NCBI GenBank assembly: GCA_002286855.1
Contig: NRSV01000052.1
Location: forward strand, 190,949 to 254,948
DNA length: 64,000 nucleotides
Reading direction: 5' to 3'
Source of the DNA: Bipolaris cookei
Taxonomy: Eukaryota; Ascomycota; Dothideomycetes; Pleosporales; Pleosporaceae
In this document: positions 56,508 to 64,000 of the stretch, piece by piece
How positions within the stretch are numbered: the stretch's first letter is position 1
Layout: the number at the start of each line of letters is the position of its first letter
The notes under the pieces: generated by a model
The model's input: only the letters and a program-made list of their open reading frames with translations
What the model was told of the DNA's origin: nothing
The model's database searches: none
Position numbers and translations under genes: made by a program

Positions 56508-57080
56508 GTCTTTGTTGTCTTTTTGGGTCGTCATGGCATTAAAAAGTCTTTTATTTTGGCAAGGGGCTTGGTGCTGTGGAGTATTATCACGGTGTACGAA
56601 TAGGACTTTTGGGGGACCTACTGATACCAACAATGACTTATTTTCTTAGATGAGCGTTTGGGCCGCATGCTTTTTTTTCGTTCTTCTTCGCATCGTTAGA
56701 TGCTGTGTTCTTGACTTGTTCTTTTTCTTTCCTTCTTTCTTTCTTTCTTTCTTGGCTCTCTCTTTTTTGAGGGGGGGCGGAGGCAAGCAACATTTCGAGT
56801 GAGATAGCGGGAAATATGTGTATTGATTTTCTTACCCGGGCGCGTGTTTTAAGTATTAGTGTTATAAGATTTATATCCCCCTTGCACCGCTACTATTGTC
56901 ACCAAATGCTTCGTGTTTAGCTTTCTTTACGCTTGAACAATCAACTCATCGTTTCAATCATTCTGTATTGGTCTACTCGAAAACATGATAGAGGCAAGGC
57001 TAAACAACCCTACAAAAATGTATGTACTCTTATCCTACCCCAGTCGCACGTACTAGATCCAACCAAAAGAAATCCCCCTT
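56508..57080. other. convergent intergenic region with (CTTT)n microsatellite
   Basis: Between the HMG-box stop and the dsRNA-binding protein stop. A (TTTC)n tract lies at about 56731-56752 and a G7 run near 56772. No coding support. Confidence 0.6.
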
Positions 57081-58641
57081 TCAATACGCCTCCTGCGCAT
57101 CCACAAATTCATCCTCACTCCCATTCTCAACCCTCCGTCCCTCGATCCCCGCCATCATCCTCGCTCCATACGCCCTGCGCTTCTCCCTCACATCCAACAG
57201 GTACTCGAACGTCAACCTCGCACACTCTTCCTTGGCCTTCTTCTTGCCAAACACATTGCGCACCTCGCCGATAGGACCCTCGTGGGGACCTGCGCCGCGG
57301 AAGAAACATGCGACCGAGTGGAAGGCTGGGTCCGAGGGGTGCGAGGTGTATTTCCATTCTGGGGTCGGGAGGGCGAGGGTAACGGCAAGGGAGGCGACTT
57401 GTTGGGCGAAGCTTGTGGTGGTGATGGTACTAGTACTAGTACTTGAGTTTGGATTTGGGGATTGGATGGGTGAGAGGAGGGAGGAAGAAGAGGGAGATGG
57501 AGAGTGGGGTTTCGCTTTCTTTTTTTTCTTGATGCCGCCGATGGCGTTGGTGTCTTGGGGCCATGTGCCGAGGGATTTGAAGTGCTCGACGGCGTGGCGG
57601 GCGGCGTCCTGGCGGGCGGCTTTCTTTGTAGAGAAGAGAGAGGTGAGGGTGCCGAAGGGGTGGGGATGGCCTTCGAGGGTTAAGAGACATGCAAAGTGGT
57701 TGCCGGACTGGTAGTCGGTGTAGGTTGGCTGTGGACTAGAGGTTGAGCGTTGGTATTCTGACCGTGAGTTAGTTGTGTTGGGCTTTTCTCTCCATCATCC
57801 CTCTGAACGAGGTGGAAAATCTCGAACAGACAAACAGCGCATACATACCAAGTAGCCTGCCAACATAGTTTTCTGCTGGCTCTCTCTGTGTGTGACTCTG
57901 CTGCTGCTCTAGCTGCCCTCCGACATTCTTCTTCCGATTCTTCTCACCCTTCTTGATTCTACCTTGCCTTTCCAACTCTTCCAGCACTGCCAGCGCTTTC
58001 TCACTCAATGCTTCCTTGGCCTCCTGCTTGCTGTTGGATCTCTTATCCCCGCTCAGTCCTTGCAGTTCCTCGACATTATCAAAACCAGGGAAGCTAATAC
58101 TGGCAGTCCAGCCTGAGCTGCTGTCCCCTTCATAAGTGAACAGCGGTTGCGGGATAACGAGGGCTTGATACTTCTCATGCAAAAGTATCGTGTACTTGGA
58201 TGACCGGGCACCAACCGCAACTGGGATGGACGGCGCCGCATTTTCACTTGTCTTTGCCTTCTTTGTCGGAGGACTAGCAGTAGAATATCTCGCTTCACGT
58301 TGCGCTTGGTGCTCATCTTGGTTCTGCTTCATGAAGTCGTCCATACTTAGAATACCTGTGGGTGGAGCTACACGAGCTATCGGTTTCTGCTCAGTGTGCG
58401 CAGAATTGAACACTGGCAGTTGTGTGGGCGTGTCAATCTCCATGTTGGATTCTTCAGCCTTGTAGGTACTACTGCGAGCCGTTATACTATCGTATTCCAT
58501 GTATGTTCCGAGACTAGGGATGGACGAGCGTGGTTTTGTCGTATAAGGAAATACTGGGTTTGAGGATAATGATTGTGAAGTACCAAGTGGCGCGGACGGT
58601 ATAATTAAACACTTTCTGAGATCGTCTCCCGTCGAGTCCAT
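57081..58641 (-). CDS. double-stranded RNA-binding-domain protein, 489 aa
   Basis: Exons 58641-57849 and 57757-57081 join in frame (GTATGT donor, CTAAC branch point, TCAG acceptor), giving 489 residues. The central part after the junction has a dsRNA-binding motif: TYTDYQSGNHFACLLTLEG, then KKAARQDAARHAVEHFKSLG with the basic helix. A similar but weaker unit precedes it (YTILLHEKYQALVIPQPLFT to SKQEAKEALSEKALAVLEEL) and another follows (LPTPEWKYTSHPSDPAFHSV to GKKKAKEECARLTFEYLL), so up to three domains. A KKKKKAK run between domains may be a nuclear signal. There is no nuclease or helicase domain. A role as partner in RNA silencing or RNA processing is possible but not shown. A transposon relic lies 220 bp upstream. 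Confidence 0.85.
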
Positions 58642-58860
58642 GGCAATGAAAGCGAGCGCGCAACCGTTTGGTGTTCCGAAGCTTGGTTGGGGTGGGGAAT
58701 TATCTCAAGCGGCTTAGTAGCGGGGCAGCTTGTACCGTGCCCATGCGCGTGACGCCTGGATTCGCGTAACGCTCCGCTTAACACCATCATCGCCATATCA
58801 AACCTGAAGCTGTACAACGCCACACAATAGCTTAATATATATAAACGTAATATTGCAGTA

Positions 58861-59949
58861 ATGTAAGCGGCATGCGAAATGCGCAGGCAAGCAAAATGCG
58901 CACCTTGCCAAGACCACACCTCTTTCTACCACCCACCACAATGTCTCAACAACTTGATCTTGAATTGCTTTCTCGTGAAGATAGAGTTATTCAAGCTATT
59001 CAAGCAATGTAAAATAACCCAACAATGACCCTGCGACGCGCTGCTGCAATGTACAGCGTGCATGAAAGCACCCTTCGCAATCGTCGCGCTGGGAAGCATT
59101 CACGACGCGATACCCACCCCAATTCATCAAAACTTAGGAGGCTTGAAGAGGAGGCGACTGTTCAACATATAAGGAACCTTGATAAGCGAGGCTTCGTTAT
59201 ATTGCCTGTATGGCCAATCAACTGCTTGCCGCCCGTGGAGGTGGAGAGGTTGGAGAGAAATGGGCCAGGAACCTGGTTAGACGAAAGCCTGAGATAAAGT
59301 CTTGGGTAACAAGGCAGCGCGATCACCAGAGAGTCTTGTGCAGCGATCCAGCTATTATCAGTCCCTAGTTTAACCTTGTACACAAAGTTAAAGCCAAGTA
59401 TGGTATCCTGGACGAAGACACCTACAACTTTGACGAGACTAGCTTCCAGATGGGTATTGGAGGGTCTGTAAAGGTGGTAACAGCCTCTGAGAGACGCCTT
59501 AAGCCAATTAAAGTTCAACCTGGCGGCCGTGAGTGGGCGACGTTGATTGCTTGAAGCTAGAGTAGCTAAACTTGAGGCAGCTAATACTGCTGTTTCTGAG
59601 CGTAAAAAGCGCAAAAAGAAGCGGATTCAGAAGTGAGGGACCCTATCGCAGGCAGAGGCAGAGGTTTAAATTGCTCAGACAGAGGCAGAGGCGTAGATTA
59701 ATGAGAAGAGCTGTGAGGAGAGGGTGCAGGCAGGTGTAGGCAGCAAGGGTACTCGACGCTGTAGGCAGTGCGGCGAAGCAGGGCACAACAGGCGCACCTG
59801 TACGAATGATGCAGCAGAGATAGACAATTAATTTAAGCTATTGTGCACTATTATATCATGTTGTGGTGTTAAATAATCTGTGTTATAAGGTAGAAGACTA
59901 TATTTAGTGCGCATTTCGCTTGCCTGCACATTTCGCTTGCCGCTTACGT
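58861..59949 (+). mobile_element. pogo/Fot-type element 4, internally deleted, 1.09 kb
   Basis: Terminal inverted repeats of about 45 bp: left ATGTAAGCGGCATGCGAAAT and right, read inward, ACGTAAGCGGCAAGCGAAAT, each followed by a second AAGCGAAATGCGCAC unit. TA flanks both ends (58859-58860 and 59950-59951). It is a third family, with ends different from those of elements 1 and 2. About one third of a full element is missing from the middle. Confidence 0.88.
58941..59831 (+). pseudogene. pogo-type transposase remnant of element 4
   Basis: Starts at the Met at 58941. The frame is stopped by TAA at 59010-59012, resumes with the helix-turn-helix segment TLRNRRAGKHSRRDTHPN, and shifts frame near 59200-59290. 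The first catalytic motif (NFDETSF) is present at about 59430. The sequence then jumps from GGREWATLIA straight to a coiled, Lys-rich C-terminal segment, so the second and third catalytic Asp are deleted. The CCHC-like knuckle CRQCGEAGHNRRTC survives near the end. Non-functional. Confidence 0.88.
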
Positions 59950-59965
59950 TAATTAGATGTCACTA

Positions 59966-61684
59966 ACATGGTTCACAAGCGAGCGAGGGTATCCCCACCA
60001 GCGCGTCAACGTCGAGACGTTATCACGCACTTTTATCACAATCAATAAACTATTACAATATACCAAATTAATTACCAGAATCGCTACAATCACTTGCACT
60101 ATCTATCTCAACTACGCAGGTACGAACATTGTGTCCAGTCTGGTTGCAATGCCCGCATCGCCTCTCTCCTCGCACCCTCTTCGACGCACTCTCACCACCA
60201 CCACGACTACTACCTGCCTGTTCAGCTAGTACTTCTTGTACCTCGCCAACATTAAGAGTCTCTTCTGTCCGTACGTATCGCCGCTTGCGGCTCTTGCGCT
60301 TTGTTGCTGTATCTAGAGCTGCTTCAAGGCTACCTACTTTCTCGCGTAGTAACACCATTTCATGTGCTATCTGTTGCGCACCTTTACTAAGCTGCGCGAT
60401 CTTTTCGTCTAAAGAGCTTGTAGAAGACCCAGAACGGTTTCTTACTCTCTGTCGAATGAGAGTACTTTGAGCCTCGACTTCGCGCGCGTTGCGTGGTGTC
60501 TGCGCCTCCCAGGTAGCTGCCCGTTGTGGTGATTGTTTTGGCGTCTGCACCACCACATCAAGCTTCGATAGCACGGCCTGTGGGTTATGTGGGACTATAC
60601 CAGCGCCTCTAAAGCCAGCTTGGATATTCTCCTTCGTGATAGACTGCTCAAAAGCAGTTCTAAAGGCAGGTAGGAAGGTCTCCTTGCTAATATAGTGGGT
60701 GCGGTTGCGTGCCAAGCCCGAGATCACGTCGCCATACCTGCGCTTCAACGGCGAGAAGCAGGCGACATCAAGAGGCTGCAGTAGGTGAGACGAGTGCGCA
60801 GGCATGCAAAGAAGAACAGTATTCTTCTCCTTGCAAAGATCCTGAAAATCGACGGAGCAGTGGCTCTCATGGCCATCGATAACGAGCAGTCGATACCCAC
60901 CTACAGTATGCCTCTTTGTATGGGTATCAAAGTGCTCTAACCAGGCAAAAGCAAGCTGATTGTTCGTCCAGCCATTGGGACTGACTTCAAGGACCCAGTC
61001 AGTAGGCAGGTCTTCAAACCAGAAGTCGATAAGCACCTTGCCCGCAAAGATAACGAAGGGGGGTAGCCGGCGACCTAACGCGCCCACGCCTTGGATTACA
61101 GTAACCCACTGACGGTTGCCTGGCTGTATCCGCTTCTTTTTGTCATATCCTTCTGAGCCTATGATAACTAACTGTGATGATATCTTGCCCATCATGAAGC
61201 CAGTTTCGTCAAAGTTGTAGATATCGTCGTTTACGATACCCCACTTCTGCTTTGTCGCCTCGACTAGATCGAACCAGCGCTGAATAGCTACTGGATCTTC
61301 GCAGGCAGCTCGCTGGTGATCATAAGGACGGCTCCAGCTTGTACGGAGCTTAGGGGTTCGCTTAACAAAGTTATCAACCCAGTTCTTGCCAACAGGGTCG
61401 CTGGCGCGCTCATGCAGGAGTTTATCAGCCATTGCTCGAACGTCAGGCTTTGTAGGCGCAAATCCTCGTGTAGACTCTTCGATAATACGCTCTACTATAG
61501 CCTCCTCTTCTAGCTTATTCAGGCGCTTTGAATTCGGTTCACAGTCGCGTCGAAAGCGTCTCCCGGCGCGTCGATGCTTAAGAGTTGATTCAGGAAGATT
61601 ATATATTCTAGCAGCACGATAACTACTTTGAACGCGTTGAAAATTAATATCAGAAAGAGCAAGCTGTAGATCTGCTTCAGTATA
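59966..61684 (-). mobile_element. pogo/Fot-type element 3, nearly complete, missing one end
   Basis: The downstream end (ACATGGTTCACAAGCGAGCG at 59966) matches the ends of element 2. The other inverted repeat and the first codons of the transposase are absent: the sequence breaks at the ambiguous base at 61685 and continues as LINE sequence. It lies only 15 bp from the border of element 4. Confidence 0.85.
60068..61684 (-). CDS. pogo-type transposase, N-terminally truncated, otherwise open
   Basis: An uninterrupted frame of about 538 codons on the minus strand from the break at 61685 to the stop at 60068. It has the psq/CENP-B-type DNA-binding part (YTEADLQLALSD, HRRAGRRFRRDCEPNSKRL, VGKNWVDNFVKRT), the catalytic DDD domain (NFDETGFMMGK, LLVIDGHESHCSVDFQ, LLQPLDVACFSPLKRRYGD) and a C-terminal CCHC-like knuckle CGHCNQTGHNVRTC. 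Only about the first ten or so residues and the start codon are missing compared with element 2. In the assembled sequence it is fused in frame to a LINE reverse-transcriptase fragment, which I regard as accidental. It is the best-preserved transposase in the window. Confidence 0.9.
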   Translation of the reverse strand, partial: YTEADLQLALSDINFQRVQSSYRAARIYNLPESTLKHRRAGRRFRRDCEPNSKRLNKLEEEAIVERIIEESTRGFAPTKPDVRAMADKLLHERASDPVGKNWVDNFVKRTPKLRTSWSRPYDHQRAACEDPVAIQRWFDLVEATKQKWGIVNDDIYNFDETGFMMGKISSQLVIIGSEGYDKKKRIQPGNRQWVTVIQGVGALGRRLPPFVIFAGKVLIDFWFEDLPTDWVLEVSPNGWTNNQLAFAWLEHFDTHTKRHTVGGYRLLVIDGHESHCSVDFQDLCKEKNTVLLCMPAHSSHLLQPLDVACFSPLKRRYGDVISGLARNRTHYISKETFLPAFRTAFEQSITKENIQAGFRGAGIVPHNPQAVLSKLDVVVQTPKQSPQRAATWEAQTPRNAREVEAQSTLIRQRVRNRSGSSTSSLDEKIAQLSKGAQQIAHEMVLLREKVGSLEAALDTATKRKSRKRRYVRTEETLNVGEVQEVLAEQAGSSRGGGESASKRVRGERRCGHCNQTGHNVRTCVVEIDSASDCSDSGN

Positions 61685-61689
61685 NGAAT

Positions 61690-61850
61690 AGTCGGGTTTG
61701 GACGGCTTCTTTAGAATTGCTCCTGTAGCTCTTCTCCAGCAGGTGGGATGGTATCCGTAGTTGAATAGCAGAGAGTAAGCTTCCCGTACCTTAGTTATCG
61801 CGTTAAATTCACCTATTGGCAAGAATACGTCACAAGTCTCCGCGCTAACT
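61690..61850 (-). pseudogene. LINE reverse-transcriptase fragment
   Basis: About 50 codons ending in CWRRATGAILKKPSKPDY, the conserved region near the start of the reverse-transcriptase domain in fungal Tad1-type LINE elements. It is cut by the ambiguous base at 61685 and by a stop upstream. Confidence 0.75.
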
Positions 61851-61879
61851 GGTGTTCATCCTCGTAGTATTGATTGTAT

Positions 61880-62105
61880 CTCTAATAGAGCTATTATTAT
61901 TATTAATTCCATTTATAGTCCTGTATCAGCCGTTGGCTATGTAAGACTTTGGCCAAAGGCCGTTCTATCTAGTTCTTATTTACAATTTGGAGGTTTCTGC
62001 TATAGAGTGTAGCTAGGGTGCTTCGGCCTTTATCTAGCTCAGCTATTACTAGCTTTCTAGATGCCTGGTGCTAAAGAGCAGTTTGGTGACAGGGAGAGAT
62101 GTAGG
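61880..62105 (-). repeat. dispersed repeat, probable LINE 3' end with AAT-rich tail
   Basis: Inverse relative of 48811-49040, sharing CACCAAACTGCTCTTTAGCA and GAACGGCCTTTGGCC. It ends in an (AAT)n tract at about 61888-61900 on the minus strand. Confidence 0.65.
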
Positions 62106-63025
62106 GCAGCTAAGCTGCCTTCCAGCGAGCTCTCTAGAGGGAAAGGAAATAGTACTAATAAACGCAAATAAAAGCAAACGTGTTTTTCTTCTTTTTCTTT
62201 CTTTCTTGCTGTTTTCTTTCTTGCTGTTTTCTTTCTTGTTTTTATTCTTTTCTAGTCTTCCTGGCCTAGGTACCACTTTCTTGTTCCTATCTTCGTACTA
62301 GTAATAAAAGCTAAGGTAGCTTCTATACCATGTTACACGAGGTCTGGATCTATACTTCTCTTGCCGGGTCCCACACCAAGGCCGGTGAGCTTTACGCTAG
62401 TGTTCCGTGAGGTTGTCTGGCGATTCTTAGTGGAAAAGAGTTATGGATGTAACCGGGGGTTTTGACAAACACTAATCTATATTGCTATAGACTGTTGTAG
62501 ATAAGCTACTCAGCTATTCTACGACAAAATCCGGATGCGCAGTCCACACTCGGACTCTGCGATCAATCAAGTCTATAGTCGATCTATCAAGACTATAATC
62601 GATCAATAGACATCTATCTATGGCGCTATAGATTACGCAAGCTACTACTAGATAGACTCTTCTAGAATCTATTCTAGCTAATATATATAGTAGTAGGATA
62701 GCAAGTAGATAGAAGACAGAGCACTTCACATAAGATCAATTCACACTACCAACGATCAATCAATTAGTGTTTCTTCCCTAGCACATATCTTCTCTCTCTA
62801 GAATCTCTCGATCAAGCTGGCTCTGAGTCTACTACGGACAAGTAGAAGGCAGAGACCTCTACCTCTGAGTCGATAGTAGAACAAGCAGCACCCTACACTT
62901 TGACATAGACTAACGAGTAACAATCTTGTTAAGTAAAGTAACTAGTAAGAAAGTACAATTTGAGTTGACCACAACGAGAGTAAATAATGAAATCCATCCA
63001 TCCTTATATCCTCATTGCTTTCGTC

Positions 63026-63071
63026 CTGCCATCTCTTCATGCACTGCCATCTCTTCATGCACTGCCATCTC
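63026..63071. repeat. 18-bp tandem repeat, 2.5 copies
   Basis: The unit CTGCCATCTCTTCATGCA occurs twice exactly and is followed by the first ten bases of a third copy. Confidence 0.9.
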
Positions 63072-63523
63072 AGATGGCCGGCCTTGGCGAGATGGCACAT
63101 CACGTGACCTCGAGCACCGCGGTGATCCATTACCTTCTGACGCGGAGCTTTGTGGCACCATAACCACTCGTGCTCTCTCGTTCCTCTTGTCCCGCGTCAA
63201 GGAGAGCCCCTTTCTTGTTATCTCTGTAACAGTGCGCAGCCAGCCGATTGATTAGCTGCACCACTATCACCACACTCCACACACCAACTTCGAGTTTTTC
63301 AGAATAGGTGTAATTTTAGCTAAATATATACAAATCCATCCTAAGAAATCGATTGCAACTAGTGCTAAGTCGTGCAACCCACGCGCTATAGAGCTAGAAG
63401 CTGGTAAAGTAGCTGATTTGAACACGTTTCACTCACGAAAACAAAAACACACAGACCACCTAGCTGCTTACTAAGAGAAAAGCTTAGTAACAAAATACCG
63501 CCAGGTAGTGATATGTCGCAGAC

Positions 63524-63635
63524 TATGCAAGGATATATCGATATGAGTTACATCCGATGTTATGCCAGGACATATCGGCATGAATTACGGCCAACACTAT
63601 GCCAGGATATATCGGCATGGGCTACAGCCGATGTA
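63524..63635. repeat. 37-bp tandem repeat, three diverged copies
   Basis: Units start TATGCAAGGATATATCGATA, TATGCCAGGACATATCGGCA and TATGCCAGGATATATCGGCA, each followed by a variable TGNNTTACNNCC part. A partial fourth unit follows. Confidence 0.8.
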
Positions 63636-63756
63636 TGTCGATATTCTACATGTAACAAGCCCCTGCAATGGTCGTGTACAAAAGACAGTTGTAGAGAGCA
63701 CAACATCAAAGAAAAAGAAGAAGATCATACATACAAGACACACAATACACTCATCA

Positions 63757-63822
63757 ATTCACCGCACGTACGCGTGCAACAAACAAAAACCTCCATTTTC
63801 TCACCGCACCTACGCGTGCGAC
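63757..63822. repeat. direct repeat of about 18 bp
   Basis: TTCACCGCACGTACGCGTGC and CTCACCGCACCTACGCGTGC lie about 40 bp apart just before the RNase H fragment. Confidence 0.8.
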
Positions 63823-64000
63823 ATCAGCAGCGTTCGAATACGCTGCTAAAATAGCAAAAAAAGACCAGAATATCCACGTTTACGCTGACAACCAAGCTGC
63901 CATCTACAGGCTCCAGAGTCTATCAGATAAGCCTAGTCAGCAGTGGGTGATTCGGTGCCAAAAAGCAGCTAAAGCTATCCTAAACAGAAAAGCAAAGATC
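63818..64000 (+). pseudogene. LINE RNase H-domain fragment, continues past the window end
   Basis: The frame reads ATSAAFEYAAKIAKKDQN, then VYADNQAAIYRL with the RNase H catalytic Asp, and QQWVIRCQKAAKAILNRKAK up to the last base. This is the RNase H region that follows the reverse transcriptase in fungal Tad1-type LINEs. Its 5' part is not present upstream, where short tandem repeats stand instead. It could be intact only beyond the window. Confidence 0.8.

Larger units (their letters stand above)
62106..63814. other. repeat-rich region without genes
   Basis: No supportable gene. It contains a 17-bp tandem repeat of CTTTCTTGCTGTTTT type at about 62200-62240, AT-rich sequence to 62760 and the short tandem arrays listed separately. 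Confidence 0.55.

Noticed and set aside
60068..61822. Reading the 584-codon frame as a natural LINE-transposase fusion protein
   Set aside because: The fusion passes through an ambiguous base, has no ATG, and lacks the transposon's own inverted end; chance or misassembly is more likely.
63524..63635. Regularly spaced repeats that could suggest a CRISPR array
   Set aside because: Only three diverged units directly adjoining one another with no spacers, in a fungal genome; a simple tandem repeat.
1..64000. tRNA, rRNA or other structured RNA genes
   Set aside because: I looked for tRNA-like A/B box and TPsiC-loop patterns and rRNA-like stretches and found none I could support; a covariance-model scan would be decisive.

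Overview
The window is nuclear DNA of a filamentous ascomycete, most likely a Dothideomycete of the order Pleosporales. The genes carry short introns (about 45-90 nt) with GTRNGT donors and CTAAC-type branch points. The gene set is typical of plant-associated filamentous fungi: NADPH oxidase A, xylitol dehydrogenase, cutinase, a secreted M28 aminopeptidase, and HET-domain and fungal pogo/Fot-type transposon relics with RIP-like transitions. The exact species cannot be read from the sequence alone.

Layout. From 1.5 to 30 kb lies an ordinary gene-rich core: NoxA (-), a small four-helix membrane protein (+), xylitol dehydrogenase (-), a lysine-type methyltransferase (-), VPS28 of ESCRT-I (-), NOC2 of ribosome biogenesis (+), an SRA-YDG methyl-DNA-binding-type gene (-), a PAF-acetylhydrolase-like lipase (-), a Rab GTPase (-), a copper P-type ATPase (-), COP9 subunit 7 (+) and an acidic unknown protein (-). 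From 30 to 33 kb I see no supportable gene. A cutinase (-) and an M28 peptidase (+) form a divergent pair of secreted hydrolases at 33.2-37.0 kb.

From 37.0 to 49.6 kb is an accessory island. It starts with a broken pogo-type transposon inserted a few bases after the M28 stop codon. Next is a palindrome of about 2.4 kb whose arms appear identical for more than 1 kb and carry two divergent copies of a small secreted eight-cysteine, defensin-like peptide gene. After it come a second pogo-type element killed by six transition-type nonsense mutations and a 5.0-kb segment bounded by long terminal inverted repeats that holds a broken HET/NB-ARC gene (fungal NLR-like).

From 51.5 to 58.6 kb core genes resume: an UNC93-like transporter (+), a NIT2-type omega-amidase (+), an HMG-box protein (+) and a double-stranded-RNA-binding protein (-). 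From 58.9 kb to the end is a second repeat-rich zone: an internally deleted pogo-type element, a nearly intact pogo-type transposase gene fused at an ambiguous base to a LINE fragment, LINE 3'-end and RNase H relics, and short tandem repeats.

The most notable structure is the twin-gene palindrome at 38.9-41.3 kb. The TIR-bounded HET/NLR cassette next to it is second.
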